A DNA stretch of 7,752 bases from Planctomycetota bacterium (GTDB lineage: Bacteria > Planctomycetota > UBA8108 > UBA1146), in contig NZJA01000133.1 in assembly GCA_002691835.1 (NCBI GenBank), positions 11,576-19,327 on the forward strand, read 5' to 3'. This document shows positions 1 through 6,381 of this stretch, in pieces. A model generated the notes under the pieces. That model worked only from the letters and a program-made list of their open reading frames with translations. It did no database searches and was not told the DNA's origin. A program made the translations under genes and the position numbers. Positions within the stretch are counted from its first letter, which is position 1. Each line of letters begins with the position of its first letter.

Positions 1-1334
1 TTCAGCCCGACCTCAACAGCGGGGTTCTTGAAGGAGTCAGGAAAAAGCTGCCATACTACGACAGTTCTTCAGGACTTGTTTCCTATCGAGAAGAGCTCAA
101 GGCAAAAGATGTTCCTGCGTCAGTGAAAATACCTGGCGGAGCTTATCTGGCAGAATTTTCCGTGAGTTTTGCACCCCCTGAAGGTCAGGTAAAACTTCAC
201 TCTTCAGACTCATCGCATCAGCAAGTGTCAGCCTCTGACAGCTCTGACCGCAAGGTGCCAGCCACTGAGGAATTTGCTGGTCTTGGGGATTTTCCAGTGA
301 TCGCTACTGAGTTCCGGGGAGATCCGGATTCTCTTTCCATCGATCTGGCGGCTCCTCTCGAAGAGTTGGCAGAGCTGGTCCGGGAAACCAATGAAAGGGA
401 TCTTCTTGCCACTCTGTCCGTCTTCATGATTGGTTTGGCGCTGGCCTGGATTCTTGGAAGCCGGCTCGTCAAACCGGTGACAGAGGTGGTGGAGGGAATG
501 CAAAAAGTGGCCTCCGGGGACATGAGCGTGCGGCTCTCCAGTCAGCGCGATGCGGAGTTCGCTCTCATCAATGGCCAGTTCAATGAAATGGTTCAGCAGT
601 TGGACAATGCCCGTTCTCTGGAACGGGGTCTGGAGCACCGTGAACGATTGCAGACGATGGGAGATCTCGCTGCGGGAGTCGCCCATGATATTCGTAATCC
701 CCTGAGTGCCATCTCGATGATCGTCGGTCGTCTGGGGCATGACTACGCTCCAACCGAAGCCCGTGAGCGCGAAGAATTTCTGACACACACCAAAGACATC
801 AAGGATGAAATCGAACGACTCAACAATCTGGTTTCAGACTTCCTCCAGTTGGCTCAGCCCACTTCTCAGGAGGCGATTCCCTGCCAAGTGGGAGGAATTC
901 TTCAAGAACTTGCCCGTCTCCTCGACAAGGAGGCGGAAGGACAAAACGTGTCCATCGAATTGGATGTGCAAGAGGATCTGGCTGAAACACTTTGGAATCC
1001 TGTTGAAGGCAAGAGTGCATTTCTGAATGTGGCGATGAATGCGATCCAGGCGATGCAATCGACTGGAGGTTCGCTGAATATTCAGGCTCGCAGTAACGAT
1101 CATTGGATCGTGGTGGCCTTCAAGGACAATGGTCCGGGAATCGCCTGTGAGGATCTCGAACAGGTCATGCTGCCTTATGTCACTCTTCGGCCAGGTGGGA
1201 CCGGATTGGGCCTCGCCATCGCCCGCAGGGTGGCGGAGCGTTACGGGGGTCGCCTCGAGTTGTCTTCCCAGATTGCGGTGGGCACTGAGGTTCGATTCCT
1301 GTTGCCGGCTGGCACAACGGAAGGGCGGGCGTAA
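1..1334 (+). CDS. Sensor histidine kinase, NtrB/AtoS/ZraS-like, 5'-truncated
   Basis: Membrane sensor kinase that should autophosphorylate and pass phosphate to the regulator encoded next. The frame is open from base 3 to the window edge, so the N-terminus lies outside; the GTG at 123 is internal. Of about 443 visible residues (numbered from base 3), 1-133 look like the C-terminal part of an extracytoplasmic sensor region with a Ser-rich stretch near 66-84. A hydrophobic membrane segment lies at about 134-152, followed by a HAMP domain to about 205. The dimerisation/phosphoacceptor helix follows, with the H-box AHDIRNPL (His228, codon 684-686). The ATPase domain has an N-box (NVAMNAIQAM, about 342-351), G1 DNGPGI (375-380) and G2 GGTGLGLAI (398-406). 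All catalytic boxes are intact. No receiver or PAS domain is seen in the visible part. It ends in TAATG overlapping the regulator start, so the two are surely co-transcribed. The input signal cannot be read from sequence. Confidence 0.95.
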   Translation, partial: QPDLNSGVLEGVRKKLPYYDSSSGLVSYREELKAKDVPASVKIPGGAYLAEFSVSFAPPEGQVKLHSSDSSHQQVSASDSSDRKVPATEEFAGLGDFPVIATEFRGDPDSLSIDLAAPLEELAELVRETNERDLLATLSVFMIGLALAWILGSRLVKPVTEVVEGMQKVASGDMSVRLSSQRDAEFALINGQFNEMVQQLDNARSLERGLEHRERLQTMGDLAAGVAHDIRNPLSAISMIVGRLGHDYAPTEAREREEFLTHTKDIKDEIERLNNLVSDFLQLAQPTSQEAIPCQVGGILQELARLLDKEAEGQNVSIELDVQEDLAETLWNPVEGKSAFLNVAMNAIQAMQSTGGSLNIQARSNDHWIVVAFKDNGPGIACEDLEQVMLPYVTLRPGGTGLGLAIARRVAERYGGRLELSSQIAVGTEVRFLLPAGTTEGRA

Positions 1335-1336
1335 TG
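1319..1336 (+). promoter_or_regulatory. Translational coupling site (SD plus TAATG overlap)
   Basis: A GGAAGGG Shine-Dalgarno-like run at 1319-1325 lies 8 bases before the ATG at 1334. The kinase stop codon (1332-1334) shares one base with that ATG. This supports the regulator start and suggests that terminating ribosomes re-initiate on the regulator. Confidence 0.75.
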
Positions 1337-2758
1337 CGTAAGTCCGGACGAATCCTCGTGGCCGACGATGAAAAAGCTCAGCGTGAAATCCTCGTCTCCT
1401 CTTTAGAGAAGCGGGGATATGAGGTTTCGGGTGCTGGTGATCTCAAGGCTGCCCTGAAGATGTATGACCAGGGTCTTCAGGAACAGAACCCTTTCCATAC
1501 CGTCGTCACTGATCTTCGTATGCCCACCGACAAGGAAGGCCTCGAGCTGTTGAAGCATGTCCGTGAGGAGGACCCTCTCTGTGAGGTCATCCTCGTGACC
1601 GCTTTCGCATCGAGTGAAGTCGCTTTTCAATCGGGTGAGGCCCGTGCCTTCTCCTTCCTGGAAAAGCCTCTCGATTTCGACAAGACGATCTTCACCATCG
1701 ATTCGGCTGTGGAGAAGTCGAAGCTGGCTCACGAAAACGCCAGTCTCCGACAGATGATTCACGGACAGAACAGTTTCTTTGGACTGGTGGGACGTGATGG
1801 GCGAATGCAGCAGCTATATCAGTTGATTGAACGTGTCTCTGTCACCGATGCGGTGTGCCTGATTCGGGGTGAGAGTGGTACCGGCAAGGAGCTGGTGGCA
1901 CGGGCGATCCACGAATGCAGTAACAGAAAGAGTCAGCCCTTCGTGGCCATTAACTGTGCGGCGATCCCTCCCAACCTGATCGAAAGTGAACTCTTTGGTC
2001 ATGAGAAGGGCGCATTTACCGGTGCCTCGGGTCGCCGATCTGGCCGCTTTGAGGATGCGGGAGAAGGAAGTCTTTTTCTCGATGAGATCGGAGCTATGGC
2101 CCTTGAGCTTCAGCCAAAATTGTTACGGGCTCTGCAGGAGATGGAGTTTTCCAGAGTCGGCTCGGTGGAGTCGATTCCGTTTCAGGGGAGGATCATTTCT
2201 GCAACTGCCCTCGATCTTGAAGAGGCCGTAAAGCAAGAGGAATTTCGTGAGGATCTTTTCTTCCGTTTGAACGTTGTTGTTCTAGATATTCCTCCCTTAA
2301 GGGATCGAATGAGCGACCTGTCGCTGTTGGTGGATCACTTTCTTGCACGTGGCAGATTACGTCACGATCGAGAATTCGAAGGAGTGACCACAGAGGTGAT
2401 GGATGCCTTCGAGAGGCATTCATGGCCCGGTAATGTCAGGGAGCTTGAAAATTGTCTTGAGCGCATGATGGTTCTCAGCGAGCAACCACTCCTTGGACTG
2501 GATCTGTTGCCTCCAGGATTAAAAAACACTGTTGAGGGAACAGCTTCCGTTGAAGACAGCATACTGTCATTACCCAACGAGGGCCTAGTACTGGAGGATT
2601 TGGAAAGAGACCTGATTCTGCAGGCTTTGCTCAGATCCGAAGGAAAGTTGGAGCCCGCGGCCAAAATGCTCGGGATCACTTATAAGACCCTTCAATATCG
2701 GATCAAGAAGTACCGACTTCGGGAAACTTCTGAAGGGTCGGGTTATGAAAATGAATAA
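1334..2758 (+). CDS. NtrC-family sigma-54-dependent response regulator
   Basis: Cytoplasmic transcription activator of 474 aa, the usual length for the AtoC/ZraR/NtrC group. The receiver domain (about 5-125) has the acidic pair D11-D12, phosphoacceptor D60 (VVTDLRMP), T89 and K111 (EKP). The AAA+ domain (about 148-385) has Walker A GESGTGKE (179-186), the sigma-54-contact loop GAFTGA (226-231), Walker B LFLDE (247-251), the arginine-rich REDLFFRLNV segment (305-314) and sensor II WPGNVREL (364-371). A Fis-type helix-turn-helix lies at about 427-462 (AAKMLGITYKTLQYRIKKY). Every motif needed for phosphorylation, ATP hydrolysis and sigma-54 remodelling is present, so it should be functional. It is coupled by a one-base overlap to the kinase gene, its presumed partner. 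Its targets are not shown directly, but a sigma-54 promoter match lies 3.5 kb downstream at 6308-6324. A specific name such as atoC or zraR would be over-assignment. Confidence 0.97.
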   Translation: MRKSGRILVADDEKAQREILVSSLEKRGYEVSGAGDLKAALKMYDQGLQEQNPFHTVVTDLRMPTDKEGLELLKHVREEDPLCEVILVTAFASSEVAFQSGEARAFSFLEKPLDFDKTIFTIDSAVEKSKLAHENASLRQMIHGQNSFFGLVGRDGRMQQLYQLIERVSVTDAVCLIRGESGTGKELVARAIHECSNRKSQPFVAINCAAIPPNLIESELFGHEKGAFTGASGRRSGRFEDAGEGSLFLDEIGAMALELQPKLLRALQEMEFSRVGSVESIPFQGRIISATALDLEEAVKQEEFREDLFFRLNVVVLDIPPLRDRMSDLSLLVDHFLARGRLRHDREFEGVTTEVMDAFERHSWPGNVRELENCLERMMVLSEQPLLGLDLLPPGLKNTVEGTASVEDSILSLPNEGLVLEDLERDLILQALLRSEGKLEPAAKMLGITYKTLQYRIKKYRLRETSEGSGYENE

Positions 2759-2764
2759 AATTTC

Positions 2765-2796
2765 CCTGCAAGTCAGCCGAGTGGCCCGGATGCAGG
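2765..2796 (+). repeat. Short inverted repeat after the regulator gene
   Basis: CCTGCA (2765-2770) is the exact reverse complement of TGCAGG (2791-2796), with a smaller GCC/GGC dyad (2776-2778 / 2783-2785) inside. There is no U-tract after it, so it is a poor intrinsic terminator. It could be an operator, an attenuating hairpin or chance. Its right arm overlaps the weak sigma-54-like element. Confidence 0.25.
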
Positions 2797-2802
2797 ATTG
2801 CG
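2786..2802 (+). promoter_or_regulatory. Weak sigma-54-like -24/-12 element
   Basis: The invariant spacing GG (2788-2789), ten bases, GC (2800-2801) is present, with a good TTGC at -12, but the -24 half (CGGATGC) departs from TGGCACG. Predicted transcription would begin near 2813, about 90 bases before the 2903 ATG. A sigma-70 alternative with TATAAG at 2810-2815 has no convincing -35. Considered only because a sigma-54 activator gene lies immediately upstream. Confidence 0.25.
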
Positions 2803-2857
2803 AATCGAGTATAAGTAATATGAAAACGACCCTGGAAATCAGGCGTGTTGAAAAAAT

Positions 2858-2888
2858 GCAGACCACCATCCGGGAGAGATGGATCTGC
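2858..2888 (+). promoter_or_regulatory. Leader hairpin abutting the ribosome binding site
   Basis: Two nested perfect arms, GCAGA (2858-2862) with TCTGC (2884-2888) and CCATC (2866-2870) with GATGG (2878-2882), close on a 7-base loop with a small asymmetric internal loop. The structure ends one base before the AAGGAG Shine-Dalgarno and encloses the alternative ATG at 2879. It may stabilise the mRNA 5' end or modulate initiation; no ligand-binding riboswitch fold is recognised. Confidence 0.4.
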
Positions 2889-2889
2889 G

Positions 2890-2895
2890 AAGGAG
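2890..2895 (+). promoter_or_regulatory. Ribosome binding site deciding the 2903 start
   Basis: AAGGAG lies 7 bases before the ATG at 2903, an ideal spacing. The in-frame ATG at 2879 has only a GGGAG ending 2 bases away, which is too close. This favours 2903 as the true start. Confidence 0.75.
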
Positions 2896-2902
2896 ATTCA
2901 GA

Positions 2903-5900
2903 ATGAATACGGTAACCAAAGCGGGAGTCATCACGCTCCTGATCGCAGGACTGCTTATCATCGTCATCCAGTTCATGGGGCCGTCTGATCCGACATTGGA
3001 TCCGGATAATCGGTCGGCAGTGAATGAGCAAATAGTTCAAGAGAAGAATTCTGAACCGAAACTTCCTCCCCGTCCGAAGGCTCTCGTCTCGGTCGAGGGA
3101 ATCGTTCGGGATGAGAATGGTACTCCGTTGCCACAGGCACGGGTGATGGTCTCTCGATACAAGGGAGGAGAAGGCGTCGGCCTTTCCCGTGTGGATGAGA
3201 CCAACACTGGAAATGATGGACGCTTCTCCTTTGTAGACTTGACCCCGGGAATGTACCGATTCCAGGCTGAGTTGAGAGGTTTTCAGGGTGGTAGAAAAGA
3301 AACCACCCTTGTCGCTCTGTCCGGAGAATCCCAGGAAGAAATCGTTCTCGTGATGTCTTCAGGGATGAGCATCAGCGGGCGAATTCTGGATTCATTGGGA
3401 GCTCCGATTGCTGGAGCTCAGATTGCGGCATTCAAGGAACGAGTCGAACAGGATGCACCTCTTCAAACTCGTCTTCAGGTACTGTTGAACCTGGAGGACA
3501 TGCAACAAGAGAATGGCATTGTCGCAGAATCCGATGCCAATGGTCGCTATGAAGTGGTGGGATTGGAAAACATCTCCTATCGATTGCAGACCGTGGTGAG
3601 TGGATTCTCTCCTTCAGAGAAGCGCTACATTGCTGCAGGAAGCACTGGCGTAGATTTTAATCTGGAGCTCGGTGGAATCCTGTCAGGAGTTGTTTCTGAT
3701 CCTGGAGGAGCGTCTGTTCCCGAGGCTCTGGTGGAGATCTACCGCCAGACTGGAACCATGGACATCATCGAAATCATTCAGGAGAGGGCATTCCCGCCTT
3801 TGGCCAGTCGATTGACCGATGCTTCAGGGCAGTTTGAGTTTAATGAGCTGGGAGGCTCGTCTGAATTCAGATTGGTGGTTCAGGCAGACGGATATCAGCC
3901 GCGCCAGTTCGAAAAACTTTCGGTTCTTCCCGGCGGATCAGAAAGAGTCGATGTCATCCTTGAACAGGGGATGGTGATCGAGGGAACGATTTATGATCCT
4001 GATGGCAATGCTCTCGCTGGTGCCCGTTGTAAAATCAATCCGATGGGATCCCGAGCTGAAGGCCCTCCGATTGAACTCACGGATGATGGACTCGAAACCG
4101 ATGAAAGCGGACAGTTCCGCTTCGATACACTCGATGATCTTGATTATCGATTGGTGGTTAGTTTTCCTGATTTCGCCACTCATCAGCAACTTCGTATTCG
4201 CCCTTCTGGCGAACCGCTCAATATTCAGCTGACTGAAGGTGCAGCAATCAGTGGGGGTGTGTTCGACGCAGAGTCGAGCGCTCCGATTGCTGGTGCCGTC
4301 ATCATGGTGAACGATGTTGCGGATGTCAAAAAGAGCGCGGTCACAGACTCTTCAGGCCTTTACTACGTTCGTGGAGTGACTGAGCAACGCAGGCCCATTG
4401 CATTCATGAACGTGGATGCAAAGGGATACATGCGCTCAGGCAATGTCGAAGCCAGTGTGACCGAAGGTGTAGAGACTACTGGGCAGGATTTTTATCTGCA
4501 GCGTAACGGGGTAGTTCGCGGCATCTGTCTCGATGCTGCTGGAAACCCACTGAGCGGTGTCTCTGTCAGTGCCAGGAAAATGCATTCAGAACAGAATCCG
4601 GTCGTCGTCAATGCAGCTCCACCGGTAACCAGTAAAGCGGATGGGTCATTTGAGGTTGTCGAGGTTTCCCCTGGAGCAGGGATGTTCGTCGAAGGGACTC
4701 ATTCCCAGTATCTGACATCCCAGTCCGATTCCTTTGATCTATTGGCAGGTGGCTCGATCAATAGTCTGGTTCTCACCATGAAAATAGGTGGGGCGATAAG
4801 CGGCATTGTCATCGACGAATCTGGCGTTCCTCTCGAAGGAGCTGTCGTCGCTGTCCGTGATGAGTGGTTAGGCGATGTGAATCCTGAATCGTTGCCCAAC
4901 AAGGCGATTTCGGATGCCGCAGGACAGTTCACGATTCGCAGTCTGCCTGCGGGCTATCACAATCTGATCTGCTCCAACGCAGGATATCTCACTGTTGAAA
5001 TGAGTGAGATTGCAGTTGAAGAAGGAATGAACACGGCCAATGTCGAGTTGAGGCTGACACAGGGTGCATTGCTCGAAGGTATGGTGACAGATTTTGCAGG
5101 AGAACCGATTGAGGGAGCACGGGTCGTCGCAATCGATACCAGTGATGGTCTTCGAAAGATCTCCAAAAGCTCTGATCTGACTGGAAGGTTTGTCTTTGAT
5201 AATCTGGGTAGATACCCCGTAGACATCGCCGTTGAAAAAAATGGATTTGCAGACGTACGCCTCTTTGAGGTCCCTGTGAACAGTCAGCAGATTACGATTC
5301 AATTGGAAGCTTTAGGTGGTCTCCGTGGAACTGTTCTTCAGGAAGATGGAACACCTTTGAGAGCATTTAGTGTCTCTCCAAGAATCTACGAAGGAGATCG
5401 TGAGCTGACCAAGGTTCCTGCTCGGACATTTCAGTCGGAAGATGGTTTTTTCCAGTTTGATGGACTGGAGCCAGGCCTCTACAACGTGATCATCGGCGCA
5501 CCCGGATTTGCTCAGGCAACGATCGAGAGTGTTTCTGTTCAGTCGAATCAGTGGGCAGATTTGCAAACGGTTCGGTTGGGCCAGGGCGGTCGAGTTCTGG
5601 GTCAGGTTATCGATGCCAATACGAACGAGCCGGTGGCAGGTGCCAAAGTGACGGTTGTGGGTGGGAGTCGCAACTTCCTCGCCAGTACGATTCAAACGCG
5701 CGGAGGCGGCCGTAAAGGTCAGATGATGACAGGCCCCGATGGCTTCTTTGAGTTTATTGGTCTCTCCGTTCCAGAGGTGGATTTGAAAGTCGAGCACCGA
5801 GCCTTCATTACCGAAGTTGTCGACAATGTCCTCAGCGGTACCGCTGATTTGGTGGTCGCGATCGGGACTGGTGGAATCATCGAAGGTCGAGTCGTCGATG

Positions 5901-6142
5901 ATCGTGGCGATTTTGTTGCTGGAGTTCAGGTACTGCTTTCGGGCGGGTCTAAAGGGACCGACTCGCGAACACAGACCGACCGCAAAGGTTTCTTTGTTTT
6001 TCCGGGATTGCCGACGGGGTCTTACACCGTTCGTGTCACGAATTTCGGGACGGCCTCGAAGAAGATTCCATTGTCGGATGCACCAACTTTCACCGTTGAT
6101 CTTCGTGCTGGAACGACAGAATTCATTGAGTTCGAACTGTAG
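2903..6142 (+). CDS. Membrane-anchored protein of 11 tandem carboxypeptidase-regulatory-like domains
   Basis: A 1079-aa protein. Start 2903 is chosen over ATG 2879 because of the well-spaced AAGGAG. Residues about 6-24 form one hydrophobic segment after a single Lys, with no clear signal peptidase site, so an uncleaved N-terminal anchor with the rest outside the cytoplasmic membrane is likely. A short Pro-rich linker (about 54-61) leads into 11 consecutive units of about 84-103 aa covering residues 62-1079. Each starts like I-x-G-x-V-x-D-x-x-G-x-P-x-x-G-A, has a DG-x-F-x-F or SG-x-F-x-F turn followed by L-x-x-G-x-Y, then an (A/N)-G-(Y/F) turn, and ends at a Gly-rich junction. This is the pattern of the CarboxypepD_reg/Cna-B-like beta-sandwich superfamily. 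I see no catalytic domain, sortase motif, TonB plug or C-terminal anchor. It is probably a rod-like surface or periplasmic scaffold or adhesin; the ligand is unknown. It lies 144 bases after the regulator gene and ends just before a strong terminator. Confidence 0.9.
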   Translation: MNTVTKAGVITLLIAGLLIIVIQFMGPSDPTLDPDNRSAVNEQIVQEKNSEPKLPPRPKALVSVEGIVRDENGTPLPQARVMVSRYKGGEGVGLSRVDETNTGNDGRFSFVDLTPGMYRFQAELRGFQGGRKETTLVALSGESQEEIVLVMSSGMSISGRILDSLGAPIAGAQIAAFKERVEQDAPLQTRLQVLLNLEDMQQENGIVAESDANGRYEVVGLENISYRLQTVVSGFSPSEKRYIAAGSTGVDFNLELGGILSGVVSDPGGASVPEALVEIYRQTGTMDIIEIIQERAFPPLASRLTDASGQFEFNELGGSSEFRLVVQADGYQPRQFEKLSVLPGGSERVDVILEQGMVIEGTIYDPDGNALAGARCKINPMGSRAEGPPIELTDDGLETDESGQFRFDTLDDLDYRLVVSFPDFATHQQLRIRPSGEPLNIQLTEGAAISGGVFDAESSAPIAGAVIMVNDVADVKKSAVTDSSGLYYVRGVTEQRRPIAFMNVDAKGYMRSGNVEASVTEGVETTGQDFYLQRNGVVRGICLDAAGNPLSGVSVSARKMHSEQNPVVVNAAPPVTSKADGSFEVVEVSPGAGMFVEGTHSQYLTSQSDSFDLLAGGSINSLVLTMKIGGAISGIVIDESGVPLEGAVVAVRDEWLGDVNPESLPNKAISDAAGQFTIRSLPAGYHNLICSNAGYLTVEMSEIAVEEGMNTANVELRLTQGALLEGMVTDFAGEPIEGARVVAIDTSDGLRKISKSSDLTGRFVFDNLGRYPVDIAVEKNGFADVRLFEVPVNSQQITIQLEALGGLRGTVLQEDGTPLRAFSVSPRIYEGDRELTKVPARTFQSEDGFFQFDGLEPGLYNVIIGAPGFAQATIESVSVQSNQWADLQTVRLGQGGRVLGQVIDANTNEPVAGAKVTVVGGSRNFLASTIQTRGGGRKGQMMTGPDGFFEFIGLSVPEVDLKVEHRAFITEVVDNVLSGTADLVVAIGTGGIIEGRVVDDRGDFVAGVQVLLSGGSKGTDSRTQTDRKGFFVFPGLPTGSYTVRVTNFGTASKKIPLSDAPTFTVDLRAGTTEFIEFEL
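3086..6139 (+). repeat. Eleven tandem protein-domain repeats
   Basis: Repeat units begin at about 3086, 3368, 3677, 3974, 4244, 4511, 4793, 5069, 5321, 5591 and 5876. They were read from the recurring G-x-V-x-D...G-x-P-x-x-G-A opening and the GG/GA junctions (for example SISG, VIEG, AISG, LLEG, IIEG). The units are strongly diverged at protein and DNA level, so this is an old array rather than a recent slippage expansion. Units 2 and 3 carry extra, helix-like insertions, unit 9 has lost the G-A motif, and unit 10 has a basic Gly-rich insertion. Boundaries are approximate to a few residues. Confidence 0.85.
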
Positions 6143-6179
6143 TTCAGGAAGTGATTTTCCCCATTTGGGGTAACGATGG

Positions 6180-6214
6180 GAGCATTCCGGGTATGACACC
6201 CGGAATGCTCTTTT
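6180..6214 (+). terminator. Strong intrinsic terminator after the repeat-protein gene
   Basis: A perfect 13-bp stem (6180-6192 with 6198-6210), rich in GC near the loop, closes on the 5-base loop ATGAC and is followed by TTTT (6211-6214) and further A/T-rich sequence. It begins 38 bases after the stop codon at 6142. The opposite strand lacks a T-tract, so it acts in the + direction. It separates the repeat-protein transcript from the downstream operon. Confidence 0.92.
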
Positions 6215-6246
6215 CAATTTATCTGTCAGGAACGCTGGTTGGGTCT

Positions 6247-6264
6247 CTAAGGTCTTATTCTTAG
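6247..6264 (+). promoter_or_regulatory. Possible upstream activator site (dyad)
   Basis: CTAAG (6247-6251) and CTTAG (6260-6264) form an inverted repeat with an 8-base centre. The same stretch contains the near direct repeat TAAGGTC (6248-6254) / TTAGGTC (6261-6267). It sits roughly 70-90 bases upstream of the start site predicted from the sigma-54 match, a plausible place for an NtrC-type enhancer. Short and could be chance. Confidence 0.3.
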
Positions 6265-6307
6265 GTCGTTTATGGAATTGCTTCTGAGTCGGAGTCCGCA
6301 GTGGGAA

Positions 6308-6324
6308 TTGGACCGGCATTTGCA
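6308..6324 (+). promoter_or_regulatory. Sigma-54 (-24/-12) promoter
   Basis: TTGGACCGGCATTTGCA matches the consensus YTGGCACGRNNNTTGCW at 12 of the 14 specified positions; the two differences are AC for CA just after the GG. The invariant GG (6310-6311) and GC (6322-6323) are exactly ten bases apart and the -12 half TTTGCA is perfect. Predicted start near 6335, giving a leader of about 47 bases to the ATG at 6382. Found in a non-coding gap in the right orientation, 3.5 kb after a gene for a sigma-54 activator. The match is seen; activity is inference. Confidence 0.7.
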
Positions 6325-6348
6325 ATAATCGGAGAAGTGTGATCGTTC

Positions 6349-6361
6349 CCTTGGTTCAAGG
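6349..6361 (+). promoter_or_regulatory. Small leader hairpin
   Basis: CCTTG (6349-6353) and CAAGG (6357-6361) pair across a GTT loop. It lies within the predicted leader, 8 bases before the GGGAG ribosome binding site. Only five base pairs, so weak; recorded because the repeat-protein gene also has a hairpin just before its ribosome binding site. Confidence 0.25.
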
Positions 6362-6369
6362 ATAGTTTT

Positions 6370-6374
6370 GGGAG
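6370..6374 (+). promoter_or_regulatory. Ribosome binding site for the HEAT/PDZ gene
   Basis: GGGAG lies 7 bases before the ATG at 6382 and supports that start over the in-frame ATG at 6436, which has no good Shine-Dalgarno. Confidence 0.65.
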
Positions 6375-6381
6375 ATCTGTC

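Noticed and set aside
123..125. GTG at 123 as start of the histidine kinase
   Set aside because: The same frame is open with plausible coding sequence back to base 3, there is no Shine-Dalgarno, and starting here would cut into the sensor domain.
228..788. Antisense open frame of 186 codons within the kinase gene
   Set aside because: Overlaps the conserved HAMP and H-box region and has no recognisable domain.
1310..1326. TGGCAC near the kinase stop as a sigma-54 -24 element
   Set aside because: The -12 position holds GG instead of GC, so the invariant GG-N10-GC is not met; it also lies inside coding sequence and serves as the regulator's SD region.
2810..2821. TATAAG/TAATAT as sigma-70 -10 boxes
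   Set aside because: No recognisable -35 at 16-18 bases upstream; kept only as an alternative to the weak sigma-54 element.
2879..2902. ATG at 2879 as start of the repeat protein
   Set aside because: Its GGGAG is only 2 bases away and it lies inside a leader hairpin; ATG 2903 has AAGGAG at ideal spacing.
3086..6139. DNA-level tandem repeat or CRISPR-like array
   Set aside because: The periodicity is at protein level only; units differ in length and sequence and no identical short repeats with spacers are present.
6159..6170. CCCC-ATTT-GGGG mini-hairpin after the repeat-protein gene
   Set aside because: Only four base pairs with no T-tract; the 13-bp terminator immediately downstream explains the region better.
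5312..6325. Long antisense open frame of 337 codons
   Set aside because: Opposite the C-terminal repeats of a clear gene and running across the intrinsic terminator; the translation shows no recognisable domain. A shadow of codon bias on the real strand.
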